A stretch of DNA of 64,000 bases, taken from contig CAJAES010000031.1 of NCBI GenBank assembly GCA_903938815.1, positions 79,690-143,689 of the forward strand, written 5' to 3'. The first letter of the stretch is position 1; each line of letters opens with the position of its first letter. Shown here piece by piece: positions 51,047-60,250 of the stretch. Below the pieces are notes generated by a model that worked only from the letters and a program-made list of their open reading frames with translations, was not told the origin of the DNA and searched no databases. Source of the DNA: an uncultured beta proteobacterium. GTDB lineage: Bacteria; Pseudomonadota; Gammaproteobacteria; Burkholderiales; Burkholderiaceae_C. The position numbers and the translations under genes are program-made.

Positions 51047-51970
51047 TCAGAAGTTGTGGCGGATGCCCACGGCCAGCGAGTTGAAGTCGGCGCCGGCGAA
51101 GTCGGTGTCCAGGCGCGTGTAGAACGCGTAGACCTTCGTGCGCTTGCTCAGGTTGTAGTTGTAGCCCAGCGTCATCTGGTTGGCACCCGTGCCATTGATG
51201 TCGTTGGTATCGCCGCGGGTGCCGTAGTTCACGTGGAACTCGGAAGCGCCCATGGCGTACATGCCGGCCAGGCGGATGTTGTTGTAGCTGGCGTCGCCGC
51301 CGCCCTTTTCGTAGTAGCCGCCGACGGTGAACGCGCCGAGTTCGTACAGCACGCGAACCGCGGTCGACTTCAGGCCGTCGTACGACTCATAGCCGAAGCC
51401 GAGGTGCAGCGGGCCGGCGTCGTAGTTGGCGGCGATCGACAGCGGGCTGTCGGCCTTCTTCTTCTCGTCCATGCCGTACTGGACTTCGATGTTCGCGCCC
51501 GAGAACGTGGGGGACGTGTACGAGATCGCGTTGTTCATCGTGCCGATGATGCCCACGAAGCCGTACAGGGCGTCGGACGAGGTGCCCGTGTCGTGGTTGT
51601 GCATCGACACGTAGTCGGCGGTGGCGAAGTAGGCAGCGCTGGCGGCCAGGTTGCCGACGCGCAGGGTGCCGAAGCCGCCGGACAGGCTCAGCGTCGCCTC
51701 ACGGCCCCAGAAGGTGCCAGCGGCCGAGCCGGTGTCGGCGCTGAAGCCGTGCTCGATCACGAAGCCGGCCTTCAGGCCACCGCCCAGGTCTTCCGTGCCA
51801 CGGAAGCCGATGCGCGACGAGTTGTCCTGGACCACGGTGTTCTTCGCGCCGCCGGCGTCCTGACGCTCGATGCTCAGGTTCAGGCGACCGTAGATCTCGG
51901 TGGTGCTTTGGGCGAAGGCCGAGCCGGCGACCAGCGCGGTCGCTGCGGCGATAAGAAGCTTGCGTTGCAT
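51047..51970 (-). CDS. Outer membrane porin (Gram-negative trimeric type)
   Basis: The product has 307 residues: signal peptide MQRKLLIAAATALVAGSAFAQ, then STTEIYGRLNLSIERQD and SSRIGFRGTEDLGGGLKAGFVIEHGFS, the burkholderial porin opening, with alternating strands to the end and the terminal Phe (AVGIRHNF) recognised by the Bam machinery. LGYNYNLSKRTKVYAFYTRL is the last hairpin. It allows diffusion of small hydrophilic solutes. A 14-bp palindrome lies in the leader and a hairpin terminator follows. Confidence 0.96.
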   Translation of the reverse strand: MQRKLLIAAATALVAGSAFAQSTTEIYGRLNLSIERQDAGGAKNTVVQDNSSRIGFRGTEDLGGGLKAGFVIEHGFSADTGSAAGTFWGREATLSLSGGFGTLRVGNLAASAAYFATADYVSMHNHDTGTSSDALYGFVGIIGTMNNAISYTSPTFSGANIEVQYGMDEKKKADSPLSIAANYDAGPLHLGFGYESYDGLKSTAVRVLYELGAFTVGGYYEKGGGDASYNNIRLAGMYAMGASEFHVNYGTRGDTNDINGTGANQMTLGYNYNLSKRTKVYAFYTRLDTDFAGADFNSLAVGIRHNF

Positions 51971-52002
51971 GGTGTCTTTCGTTGGATGGACAGAAAAGCG
52001 AT

Positions 52003-52016
52003 GGATCTCGAGATCC
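52003..52016. promoter_or_regulatory. 14-bp palindrome in the porin leader
   Basis: GGATCTCGAGATCC is a perfect palindrome 32 bases upstream of the porin ATG. If transcribed it would be a hairpin only by opening a loop; as DNA it is a plausible operator. A C-run/G-run (CCCCCGGGGG) near 52037-52046 adds another dyad. Porin genes are commonly regulated, but no regulator is adjacent. Confidence 0.4.
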
Positions 52017-52139
52017 GTGTCGGAAGTCTAGTCCCGGCCCCCGGGGGAACCCTCAATCGACATCGCATTTGTCCGTGTGTTGGCCCTCCGATGGTGCGCG
52101 AAAGCAACAGTCTGGTGGGGTCTCGCGGAGAATCCCGGC

Positions 52140-52739
52140 ATGGACCACACCTTCGTCTCCGCCCTCGTGCTGCTGCTGCTGGTGCTCGACCCGTTCGGCA
52201 GCCTGCCCATCTTCATCTCGGTGCTGAAGTCGGTCGAGCCGCAGCGGCGCCGCGTGGTCGCGCTGCGCGAGGTGAGCATCGCGTTCGCCGTGCTGGCGGT
52301 CTTCATGGTCGGCGGTCAGGGGTTCCTGGAGGTGATGCGGCTGTCCGAGCGTTCGCTGGAGGTCGCCGGGGGCGTGATCCTGCTGATCATCGCGGTCCGC
52401 ATGGTGTTCGCGAGCGGCGGCGAGGTCTACGCCTCGGCCGAGGGCCGCGAGCCCTTCATCTTCCCGCTGGCCGTGCCGCTGCTGGCCGGCCCTTCGGCGA
52501 TGGCGACCGTGCTGCTGCTGGCCTCGCGCCAGCCCGAGCGCCTGTGGACCTGGATGGGCGCGCTGACCGTGGCCATGGCGGTTTCCGGCGCGGTGCTTCT
52601 GGCGGCCGACCGCATCCGCAAGCTGCTGGGGTCGTCGATGGTGGCCGCGATCGAGAAACTGATGGGCCTGGTTCTGACGGCGATCGCGGTGGAGATGATC
52701 CTGGCCGGCCTGAAGCAGTACTTCTTCAGCGCACCCTGA
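52140..52739 (+). CDS. MarC family integral membrane protein
   Basis: From ATG 52140 the product has 199 residues and six helices. LLLLVLDPFGSLPIFISVLK in helix 1, FPLAVPLLAGPSAMATVLLL in the middle and GLVLTAIAVEMILAGLKQYF at the end are the MarC (UPF0056) signature. Despite the name, members are not proven multidrug exporters. It is divergent from the porin, with 169 bp between starts. Confidence 0.93.
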   Translation: MDHTFVSALVLLLLVLDPFGSLPIFISVLKSVEPQRRRVVALREVSIAFAVLAVFMVGGQGFLEVMRLSERSLEVAGGVILLIIAVRMVFASGGEVYASAEGREPFIFPLAVPLLAGPSAMATVLLLASRQPERLWTWMGALTVAMAVSGAVLLAADRIRKLLGSSMVAAIEKLMGLVLTAIAVEMILAGLKQYFFSAP

Positions 52740-52778
52740 GCGGGCGGCGCTCCTGAATGCCGCGCGGGCCGGGTGGCT

Positions 52779-53531
52779 TCAGCGGCCCCTGAGATGGGCC
52801 GGCGCTTCCAGGCGCTTGGCCAGCAATGACAGCGTGAGGGTCAGGATCAGGTAGAGCACCGAGATCGCCAGGTAGGGCTCCCAGTAGCGCGAATACGCGC
52901 CCGCCACCGTGCGCGCGGCCAGTGCCAGCTCGGCCAGGCCGATGGCCGAGACGAGCGAGCTGTCCTTGATGAGCGTGACGCCCTCGTTCACGAGGGCCGG
53001 CACCATGCGCCGGAAGGCCTGCGGCAGGATCACGTAGCGCATGGCCTGCACGTGGTTCAGGCCGACGCTGTAGGCCGCCTGCACCTGCCCGCGATGGATG
53101 CTCTGGATGCCCGCGCGGAAGATCTCGCTGATGTAGGCCCCGGCATTCAGGCTCAGCGCCACGCAGCCGGAGAAGAACGCGCCGTGTTCCTGGCGGAAAG
53201 TGCGGGCGAGTTCGCCCGAGAGCAGCAGGCCGTGGTCGGGGTGCACCAGCGCGGGCATCAGCGCGAAGTGCACCAGCAGGATCTGCACGAACAGCGGCGT
53301 GCCGCGGAAGAACGTCACATAGGCCAGCGTGAACCAGCGCGCGATCCGGAGTCCCCAGGCGAGGCCGGCCGATTTCGGCGCCGGTGCGTCAGCCGAACTG
53401 CTGACCAGCCCGAAGAAGACGCCCAGAACCATGCCGACGCCGATGGCGACGATGGTGAGCTGGATAGTCATCCACAGGCCGCTCGCGAAGAGCGGCCCGT
53501 AGCCGGCGAGGATCTCCCAGCGCAGATCCAT
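52779..53531 (-). CDS. Polar amino acid ABC permease (HisM/GlnP type)
   Basis: The product has 250 residues with four to five helices. GLWMTIQLTIVAIGVGMVLGV and FFRGTPLFVQILLVHFAL are typical of this group, and the EAA loop reads AAYSVGLNHVQAMRYVILPQAFRRMVPALVNEG. A Pro/Ala/Lys loop (SSADAPAPKSAG) is inserted after helix 2. It lies 24 bp after the binding-protein gene. No ATPase gene adjoins, so a subunit encoded elsewhere must be used. Confidence 0.94.
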   Translation of the reverse strand: MDLRWEILAGYGPLFASGLWMTIQLTIVAIGVGMVLGVFFGLVSSSADAPAPKSAGLAWGLRIARWFTLAYVTFFRGTPLFVQILLVHFALMPALVHPDHGLLLSGELARTFRQEHGAFFSGCVALSLNAGAYISEIFRAGIQSIHRGQVQAAYSVGLNHVQAMRYVILPQAFRRMVPALVNEGVTLIKDSSLVSAIGLAELALAARTVAGAYSRYWEPYLAISVLYLILTLTLSLLAKRLEAPAHLRGR

Positions 53532-53555
53532 CGCCGCTCCCTCTCGCTTCCTGGC

Positions 53556-54413
53556 TTACTTGGACGCGGCCGAGGCCGGGGCCGCCGCCGCCGGCGGGGC
53601 GCCGAAGGTCTTGGCGTAGATCTGGTCGTAGGTGCCATCGGCCTTGATCGCCTTCAGGCCTTCGTTCATCTTGGCCAGCAGCTCGGCGTTGCCCTTCTTC
53701 AGCGCGATGCCGTACTGCTCGGGGACGAAGTCCTTGTCGCTGACGGTCTTGAACTTGCCGCCCGGGTTGTTGGCGACATAGTGGATGACGACGCCGTTGT
53801 CGGCGACGACAGCATCCACGCCGCCGGCTTCGAGCTCCTTCAGCGCGAGCGGGGTGCTCTCGAAGCGCTTGACGTTGGTGTTGGTCTTGCCGAGCAGCTT
53901 GCTCACGGCTTCGTCACCCGTGGTGCCGGTCTGCACGCCCACCTTGAGCTTCTTCAGGTCCGCGAACTTGGCGACCTTGCTCGTCTCCTTCACCGCGATC
54001 AGCTGCGCCGCGTCGAAGTAGGGGTCGGTGAAATCCATCGTCTGCTTGCGTTCCTCGGTGATCGTCACCGCGGAGACGACCATGTCGCGGTCGCCCTGGC
54101 CCAGCGCGTTGAAGATGCCTTCCCAGGGGGTGTTGACGAACTTCACCTGGATGCCGGCCTTGGCGGCAACGGCCGTGACGATGTCGATGTCGAAGCCGAC
54201 GATCTCGCCCTTCTCGTTCTGGCTCTCGAACGGCGCGTAGGCGGCGTCGGTGCCGACCACGTACACCTTGGCGGGTGCCGGCGCGGACGCGGGCGCGGAG
54301 GCCACGGGCGCCGGCGCGGGCGGCTCGGCCTTCTTGCCGCAGGCGGCCATCAGCAGGCCCGCGGTCAGCAGGCAGGCGGTGTTCAGGAAGCGACGCTTGT
54401 TGATCAGGGACAT
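53556..54413 (-). CDS. Amino acid ABC transporter binding lipoprotein (SBP family 3)
   Basis: The product has 285 residues. The lipobox LMAACG anchors it, a Pro/Ala linker (PPAPAPVASAPASAPAPAK) follows, and the binding domain begins YVVGTDAAYAPFESQNEKGEIVGFDIDIVTAV, the family-3 signature, with GVQTGTTGDEAV and EQYGIALKKGN later. It should bind polar or basic amino acids at the outer face of the inner membrane. A second Ala-rich stretch ends the protein. Operon with the permease downstream. Confidence 0.95.
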   Translation of the reverse strand: MSLINKRRFLNTACLLTAGLLMAACGKKAEPPAPAPVASAPASAPAPAKVYVVGTDAAYAPFESQNEKGEIVGFDIDIVTAVAAKAGIQVKFVNTPWEGIFNALGQGDRDMVVSAVTITEERKQTMDFTDPYFDAAQLIAVKETSKVAKFADLKKLKVGVQTGTTGDEAVSKLLGKTNTNVKRFESTPLALKELEAGGVDAVVADNGVVIHYVANNPGGKFKTVSDKDFVPEQYGIALKKGNAELLAKMNEGLKAIKADGTYDQIYAKTFGAPPAAAAPASAASK

Positions 54414-54462
54414 GGGATTTCCTGTGGAAATGGACGAAGTCGATGCGAGTGTAAATCCCGGC

Positions 54463-55947
54463 TCAGGGCCGGCGCGCCAGATTCGTCGGCAGATGGCGCC
54501 AGGGCAGGTCCGCCGGGTCGGCCGCCATGGGGCCGGGCGCCTGCGCCACCAGGATGTGCGAGGCGATCGGCGCGAACGCGGCGCGGAAGTGCACCGAGCT
54601 CTTGTTGACCAGCACCCGCATCGCGGTGGGTTCGATGCCGAGGAAACGGTACAGGCCGAGGTCGAGCATCTGCGTCTTGGCGCTGCTGACGAGCACCCGA
54701 ACCCCGTCGACGTCCAGCAGCGCGCAGGGGCCGAGCGTGGCCGTGTTGCCCGCCGTCATGGGCCCCGTCAGGGGCACGATGCCGTCGCTGATCGCGATCA
54801 CGTCCACCTGTGCCTGCACGGGCGGGTCGGTGTCGCGGCCGTCGAAGGCCCGCACCGATCGGCCCAGGGAGAGTTCGAGCCGTGCGCCAACGCCTGCGGC
54901 ATGGGCTGCCGCAGCCGCCGCGCGGTCGTGCAGCAGGCCGAGCGCCACGCCGCCCGGCCAGCGGCGCCCGGCGCCCGCGCGCAGCAGCGCGTGCAGCATG
55001 CCGGTGGTGTTGCCGTCGCCGCCGGCGCCGGGGTTGTCCTGTGTGTCGGCGATGACTACGGGCGCGCTCGCGGCGGCTGCCAGCGACAGGGCGCGCGCCA
55101 CCGCGTCGTCGGGCGACAGCAGTTCCAGCCGCCAGGCGGGGCGCAGCCCGACGGCGCGCCCGGCCAGCGCCTCGACGGCCTGCCGGACAGCGGCGGCGTC
55201 GTGCCCGTGGCCGAAGACGACCGGCCCGCACTCGGGGAAGTCGGCCGCCGGGAAGCCCATCGCGAAGCTGAGCTCCACCGGGCTGGCGGCTATGTCCGCG
55301 AACAGCTGCATCGCGGGCTCGAGCAGCGTGCACTGCGCGTTCAGCGGCAGCAGGAAGGGCAGCCGCACCTGGTGCGTGGCGAGCGGCCCGTGTTCCAGGA
55401 CGGCCGCCAGCAGCGCCGCGGCGCGCGCGCCGGTCTCGGCCATGTCCACGTGCGGGTAGGTGCGAAAGGCCGTCATCGCGCTGGCATGGCGCAGCATGCG
55501 CGCCGTCACGTTGGCGTGCAGGTCCAGGCTGGCCACCAGCGGCATGGCATCGCCCACCACGGCGCGCAGGCGCTCCAGCAGTTCGCCTTCGGCGTCGGCC
55601 ACGTGTTCCGCCACGGCAGCGCCGTGCAGGTCGAGGTAGATGGCGTCGAAGCCGCCCGCGCGGGCATCGCCCACGATGCGGCCGGCGATGTGCTCGAAAG
55701 CCTCGCGCGTGACGTGCGCCGAGGGCGTGGCCGCCGCCCACAGCGAGGGCAGAAGCGTCCAGCCGCGTTCGCGCGCGGCGGCAATGAAGCCGCCCATGGG
55801 CAGCATCGTGGGCGCCATGCGCACCAGCATCGCCTCGCCGTGCGTGCTCTCCGGGTAGCCCGCACCGGATTCGAAGGCGGCCCAGTCGGCACGGCTGGGG
55901 GCGAAGGTGTTGGTCTCGTGCTGGAAGCCGGCGACGAAGATGCGCAT
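54463..55947 (-). CDS. M81 family metallopeptidase (MlrC-like)
   Basis: The product has 494 residues. MRIFVAGFQHETNTFAP, YLDLHGAAVAEHVADAEGELLERLR, SLDLHANVTARML and TYPHVDMAETGARAA are diagnostic of the DUF1485/M81 group, which includes MlrC, the zinc enzyme that degrades linear microcystin peptides. ADTQDNPGAGGDGNTTG and LVNKSSVHFRAAFAP belong to the C-terminal domain. Natural substrate is unknown, probably small peptides or amide compounds. It abuts the ferritin-like gene upstream. Confidence 0.93.
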   Translation of the reverse strand: MRIFVAGFQHETNTFAPSRADWAAFESGAGYPESTHGEAMLVRMAPTMLPMGGFIAAARERGWTLLPSLWAAATPSAHVTREAFEHIAGRIVGDARAGGFDAIYLDLHGAAVAEHVADAEGELLERLRAVVGDAMPLVASLDLHANVTARMLRHASAMTAFRTYPHVDMAETGARAAALLAAVLEHGPLATHQVRLPFLLPLNAQCTLLEPAMQLFADIAASPVELSFAMGFPAADFPECGPVVFGHGHDAAAVRQAVEALAGRAVGLRPAWRLELLSPDDAVARALSLAAAASAPVVIADTQDNPGAGGDGNTTGMLHALLRAGAGRRWPGGVALGLLHDRAAAAAAHAAGVGARLELSLGRSVRAFDGRDTDPPVQAQVDVIAISDGIVPLTGPMTAGNTATLGPCALLDVDGVRVLVSSAKTQMLDLGLYRFLGIEPTAMRVLVNKSSVHFRAAFAPIASHILVAQAPGPMAADPADLPWRHLPTNLARRP

Positions 55948-56733
55948 TCAGGGTCCTGTGTCCAGCGCCGCGATCTCCGCCGGCGTGAAGCCCGCCGCCC
56001 GGCGGGCCTCGGTGTTGAAGGGGGGCCGCAGGCGCGGAGCGCCATAGCGCGCCGCCAGCACGGCGTAGTGCGGCCCGGCGTCCAGGCACTCGCGCTCGCA
56101 GCACCAGCGGTACCAGCGGTTGCCGATGGCCACGTGGCCGATCTCGTCCCTCAGGATCACGTCCAGGATCTCGACCGCGCGCGCATCGCCCGCCTGCGCC
56201 AGGCGCTTCTGCAGCGGGGGCGTGGCGTCCAGGCCGCGGGCTTCGAGGGTGCGCGGCACCAGGGCCATGCGCGCCGTCAGGTCGCCGGCGGTCTTCTCGG
56301 TCATGGCCCAGAGGCCGTCGTGGGCGTCGAAGTCGCCGTACGCATGGCCGAGCGTGGCCAGGTGCTGCGCGAGCAGCGTGAAATGCAGCGATTCCTCGGC
56401 CGCGACAAGCAGCCAGTCGCGGTAGTAGGCCTCGGGCAGGGCGGGGAAGCGCCAGACGGCATCGAGCGCCAGGTTGATGGCGTTGAACTCGATGTGCGCG
56501 ATGGCGTGCAGCAGCGCCGCGCGGCCGGCCGTGGTGAAGGGCGAGCGTCGTGGCAGCGCCATGGGGTCGACCAGCCTCGGCGCCGCCGGCCTGCCGGGCA
56601 GGGCCTGCCTGGGCTGCAGTTCGGCCCGCACGTCCAGCGGCGGCGGGTCCGCCTGCAGCGCGCGCACGGCAGCCGCCTTGGCGGCCGGGTCGGCCACCTG
56701 CAGCAGGTCCAGCGCACGCTGACGGAGCTCCAT
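55948..56733 (-). CDS. Ferritin-like protein (DUF455)
   Basis: The product has 261 residues and is all-helical. The di-metal pattern is seen in [17 protein letters not shown] and [16 protein letters not shown], and again in [18 protein letters not shown]: Glu and ExxH pairs as in ferritin-like oxidases and Mia[12 protein letters not shown] near residue 47 is a DUF455 mark. It is probably a di-iron oxidase of unknown substrate. It ends where the M81 gene begins and starts 41 bp from the divergent carbonic anhydrase-like gene. Confidence 0.88.
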   Translation of the reverse strand: MELRQRALDLLQVADPAAKAAAVRALQADPPPLDVRAELQPRQALPGRPAAPRLVDPMALPRRSPFTTAGRAALLHAIAHIEFNAINLALDAVWRFPALPEAYYRDWLLVAAEESLHFTLLAQHLATLGHAYGDFDAHDGLWAMTEKTAGDLTARMALVPRTLEARGLDATPPLQKRLAQAGDARAVEILDVILRDEIGHVAIGNRWYRWCCERECLDAGPHYAVLAARYGAPRLRPPFNTEARRAAGFTPAEIAALDTGP

Positions 56734-56774
56734 CCCTAGAATCCTCGGCTTTTGGCGATGATAGGAGGCCCGCG

Positions 56775-57296
56775 ATGGCGATCTACCGAATCGGCGAGGA
56801 CGAACCCCATCTCGCCGCCGGCGCCTGGGTGGCCGACAGCGCCACCGTGATCGGCCGCGTGCGGCTCGGCGTCGATGCCAGCGTCTGGTACGGCTCGGTG
56901 ATCCGGGGCGACAACGACCTCATCAGCGTCGGCGCGCGCAGCAACATCCAGGACGGCAGCGTGCTGCACACCGACCACGGCATCCCGATGGTCATCGGCG
57001 ACGACGTGACGGTGGGTCACCAGGTGATGCTGCACGGCTGCACGGTGGGCGACGGCTCGCTGATCGGCATCCAGAGCGTCGTCCTCAACGGCGCCCGCAT
57101 CGGACGCAACTGCCTGGTGGGCGCGAAGTCGCTCGTCACCGAAGGCAAGGAATTCCCCGATGGCTCGCTGATCATGGGCAGCCCCGCGAAGGTGGTGCGC
57201 ATGCTCACGCCCGAGCAGTTCCAGATGCTGGCTTACGGGGCCAGCCACTATGTCCACCAGGCCGCGCGTCACCGCGCGGCGCAGAAGATCGACTGA
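56775..57296 (+). CDS. Gamma carbonic anhydrase family protein
   Basis: From ATG 56775, after AGGAGG, the product has 173 residues built on a left-handed beta helix with hexapeptide repeats ([48 protein letters not shown]). The zinc histidines fit HTD, VTVGHQ and MLHGC. Relatives (YrdA, PaaY, CaiE) are gamma-class anhydrases or thioesterases. Its stop shares a base with the hslO start (TGATG), as is common in betaproteobacteria. Confidence 0.95.
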   Translation: MAIYRIGEDEPHLAAGAWVADSATVIGRVRLGVDASVWYGSVIRGDNDLISVGARSNIQDGSVLHTDHGIPMVIGDDVTVGHQVMLHGCTVGDGSLIGIQSVVLNGARIGRNCLVGAKSLVTEGKEFPDGSLIMGSPAKVVRMLTPEQFQMLAYGASHYVHQAARHRAAQKID

Positions 57297-58252
57297 TGTC
57301 CGAATTGCACAAGTTCCTGTTCGAGGGCCTGCCGGTACGCGGCATGCTCGTGCGTCTCACCGATGGCTGGCAGGAGGTGCTGCGCCGTCGAGCGACGCGC
57401 GAGCCCTGGGCGCCCGAGGTCGCTTCGCTGGTGGGCCAGATGTGCGCCGCCGGCGTGCTGATGCAGTCCAACATCAAGTTCCAGGGCGCGCTGGTGCTGC
57501 AGTTGCAGGGCGACGGGCCGGTGAAGCTCGCCGTGGCCGAGGTCCAGCCCGACCTCGAGTTCCGGGGCACCGCCACTGTGGTGGGCGAGGTGCCCCCCGG
57601 CTCGCAGCTCGGCGCCATGTGCAACGCGCAGGGCAACGGGCGCTGCGCCATCACGCTCGACCCCCACCAGCGCCTGCCGGGCCAGCAGCCTTACCAGGGC
57701 GTGGTCGCGCTGCACGGCGACCTCGGTGAACCGCTGCAGCAGCTGTCCGAGGTGCTGGAGCACTACATGCTGCAGTCGGAGCAGCTCGACACCCGCCTCG
57801 TGCTGGCGGCCGACGGCAACATCGCCGCCGGCCTGCTCATCCAGCGCCTGCCCATCGAGGGCGCGGGCAACCTGGGCGGCGAGCGCAACGAGGACCTGAT
57901 CGGCCTGTCCGAGGGCTTCAACCGCGTGGCGCATCTCGCAGCCACGTTGACGCAGCAGGAACTGCTGACGCTGGATGCGCAGACGATTCTTCGCCGTTTG
58001 TTCTGGGAGGAAGACGTCCGGCGGTTCGAGCCGCTCGCGCCTTCCTTCGCCTGCCGCTGCTCGCGCGAGCGCGTGGGCGGCATGCTGCGCGGCCTGGGCC
58101 GCGAGGAGAGCGAATCACTGATCGCCGAGCGCGGCCTGGTGGAAGTGGGCTGCGAGTTCTGCGGCCTTCAGTACCACTTCGATGCGGTCGACGTGGGCGA
58201 ACTCTTCACGCCGACCGATCGGCAGGCGCCGGGTTCGACGTCCGTGAACTGA
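57296..58252 (+). CDS. hslO: Redox-regulated chaperone Hsp33
   Basis: The product has 318 residues. MQSNIKFQGALVLQLQGDGPVKLAV and LVLAADGNIAAGLLIQRLP mark the folded core. The zinc switch has C253-x-C255 (FACRCSRERV) and C286-x2-C289 (CEFCGLQY), all present. Oxidation releases zinc and activates chaperone function in the cytoplasm. The 3' end overlaps the antiporter gene on the other strand by 47 bp. Confidence 0.97.
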   Translation: MSELHKFLFEGLPVRGMLVRLTDGWQEVLRRRATREPWAPEVASLVGQMCAAGVLMQSNIKFQGALVLQLQGDGPVKLAVAEVQPDLEFRGTATVVGEVPPGSQLGAMCNAQGNGRCAITLDPHQRLPGQQPYQGVVALHGDLGEPLQQLSEVLEHYMLQSEQLDTRLVLAADGNIAAGLLIQRLPIEGAGNLGGERNEDLIGLSEGFNRVAHLAATLTQQELLTLDAQTILRRLFWEEDVRRFEPLAPSFACRCSRERVGGMLRGLGREESESLIAERGLVEVGCEFCGLQYHFDAVDVGELFTPTDRQAPGSTSVN

Positions 58253-59423
58253 GCCGCCGCAGCAGCGGCTCGGCCTGCGGGATGGTCAGCATGGTGCTGA
58301 CCACTGCCATGAGCAGCAGCGCGGTGAAGGTGTCCGCGCTGATGATCCCGCGGTCCAGCAGGACGTTGGCGAAGATGATCATGATCAGCGCCTTGGTCTG
58401 CAGCAGCCACCCGATCAGCCATGCCTCGCTCGTCGTCCAGCCCAGCAGGCGCCCGGCCAGCGCCGTGCCCAGGTGCTTGCCCAGCACGGCGGCCGCCAGC
58501 AGCAGCGCCGCGGCCCCGAACACGGCCAGCCCGCCCAGCTGCCAGTCGGTGCGCAGCCCCGTGCTGAGAAAGAACACCGGCATCATCACGAGCAGCACGT
58601 GGTGCCGGAGCTGGTCCATGTGGCGCTGGTCGAACCAGTGGCCGTCCACGACCACGCCCGCCAGGAAGGCGCCGACCATGAAGTGCAGGCCGGCCCAGTC
58701 GGCCGCCAGCGCCACGGCGGTCAGCCACACCAGCGCCAGGGGCCAGCGGTCGGTTTCGCCGACACGCTGCATCAGGCGCCTGAAAGCCCAGGTGGCGAGT
58801 GCGAAGAGCACCAGGAATGCCGCCTGGCGCCCCACGCGGTGCCAGTCCATCAGGATCAGTGCGAGCACTGCCCAGATGGCGATGTCGTCCAGGCTGGCAT
58901 AGCGCAGCACCCGCTGGCCCAGCGCCTGGCGCAGGATGCCCAGGCGGTCCAGAAAGAGGATGAGGATCGGCAGGGCCGTCACGGCGCAGGCCATGCCGAT
59001 GCCCGCGACGAACTGCCAGGGTTCGCCGCGCGTCCCTGTCCAGCCCGGCCCGGTGAGCAGCACGAGCGCGGCGCCCGCGCCCAGCGCCATCGGCACGCCC
59101 AGCGCGCAGCCGGCGGTGAGCAGGCTCTCGCGCCGGTGCAGCCAGGCCTGCCGCAGGTCGAGCTCGACACCGGCGATGAAGACGAACAGCGAAACGGCCC
59201 ACCAGGCCAGGCCGTTGAGCGCCAGGATGACGTCCGGCGTGAACACCGCGCCATAGGCCGCCGGCCAGGCCGCGCCCAGCAGGCCGGGGCCGAGCAGGAT
59301 GCCTGTGACGATCTGCACCACCACCAGCGGCCCCCAGCGATCGGTGCGCCCCAGCCGCCAGACCGCCCATGGCAGCGCGAAGATCACGAGCAGCGCGATC
59401 AGGAAACGCTCGGTCGTGTTCAC
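58206..59423 (-). CDS. CPA2 family cation/proton antiporter
   Basis: The product has 405 residues and about twelve helices, without C-terminal NAD-binding domains. VQIVTGILLGPGLLG, SLFVFIAGVELDLRQA, SLDDIAIWAVLALIL, FMVGAFLAGVVVDG and PVFFLSTGLRTDW follow the KefB/NapA helix pattern; the SLDD aspartates stand where the ion site of CPA2 proteins lies. It overlaps the upstream permease gene by ATGA, so it is the fifth gene of the PhnCDE-like operon, an unusual partner. Ion unknown (Na+ or K+ likely). Confidence 0.9.
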   Translation of the reverse strand: MNTTERFLIALLVIFALPWAVWRLGRTDRWGPLVVVQIVTGILLGPGLLGAAWPAAYGAVFTPDVILALNGLAWWAVSLFVFIAGVELDLRQAWLHRRESLLTAGCALGVPMALGAGAALVLLTGPGWTGTRGEPWQFVAGIGMACAVTALPILILFLDRLGILRQALGQRVLRYASLDDIAIWAVLALILMDWHRVGRQAAFLVLFALATWAFRRLMQRVGETDRWPLALVWLTAVALAADWAGLHFMVGAFLAGVVVDGHWFDQRHMDQLRHHVLLVMMPVFFLSTGLRTDWQLGGLAVFGAAALLLAAAVLGKHLGTALAGRLLGWTTSEAWLIGWLLQTKALIMIIFANVLLDRGIISADTFTALLLMAVVSTMLTIPQAEPLLRRLSSRTSNPAPADRSA

Positions 59424-60244
59424 CGGGTCATCCAGCGCCGGCTGGCATAGCTGAGCGAATCCACCATCGCCACCAGAAGCAGCATCGCACCCAGGATGGT
59501 GCTCGTCTTGCCCATCTGGAACAGCCCCATGTGGAAGGCCAGCAGCTGCCCGAGGCCACCCGCGCCCACCACGCCCAGCACGGCGGCCGCGCGGATGTTG
59601 TTTTCCCAGCGGTAGAGCGTGTAGCTCAGGAGCTGCGGCACCACCTGCGGCAGCGTGGCGTACAGGAACACCCGGCCCTGCGGCACGCCCTGGGCGCGCA
59701 GGGCGTCACCCGGGCCGCTCGGCGCGTTCTCGATGGCCTCGGCGAACAGCCGGCCCAGCACGCCCGTCGTGTGCAGTGCCAGGGCCAACGTGCCTGCAAA
59801 GGGGCCGAGGCCTGCGCTGATGAGCAGCAGGGCCGCCCAGACGAGCTCGGGGATGGAGCGCAGCGCGTTGAGCAGCCAGCGCGTGGGCGAACGCGCCAGG
59901 GCACGCTGGCCCGCATGCAGCCGGCTCGCGGGCAGCGCCAGCGCCAGCCCCGCCGCCGCCGCCAGGAGTGTGCCCAGGGCCGACATCGCGAGCGTTTCCC
60001 AGGCGCCGAGCAGCACCTTCCGGGTGAATTCGGGGCTCAGGTCCGGCGGAAAGAACTCGCCGATGAAGCGGCCCATGCTGCGCGCAGCCTCGAGCGACAG
60101 GAACTCGCCCCACTTCAGGTCGAGCGAGAGGAAGCTGGCGAGCACCAGCAGCACGATGCCGAGCGCGTACCAGCAGGCCCGGCAGCGGGCGTCGAAGAGC
60201 CGCGGCGGCAGGCTGTGGGGGCTGTTGGCGGCCTGGCGGTTCAT
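59420..60244 (-). CDS. phnE: PhnE-type ABC permease, second copy
   Basis: The product has 274 residues. GRFIGEFFPPDLSPEFTRKVLLGAWETLAMSALGTLLA opens the permease domain, with ALRSIPELVWAALLLISAGLGPFAGTLALALHTTG and LPQVVPQLLSYTLYRWENNIRAAAVLGVVGAGGLG, the PhnE signature. It pairs with the copy at 60251, six bases upstream, probably as a heterodimer. The family carries phosphonate, phosphite or, in some branches, other oxyanions. Confidence 0.92.
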   Translation of the reverse strand: MNRQAANSPHSLPPRLFDARCRACWYALGIVLLVLASFLSLDLKWGEFLSLEAARSMGRFIGEFFPPDLSPEFTRKVLLGAWETLAMSALGTLLAAAAGLALALPASRLHAGQRALARSPTRWLLNALRSIPELVWAALLLISAGLGPFAGTLALALHTTGVLGRLFAEAIENAPSGPGDALRAQGVPQGRVFLYATLPQVVPQLLSYTLYRWENNIRAAAVLGVVGAGGLGQLLAFHMGLFQMGKTSTILGAMLLLVAMVDSLSYASRRWMTR

Positions 60245-60250
60245 GCCGTG

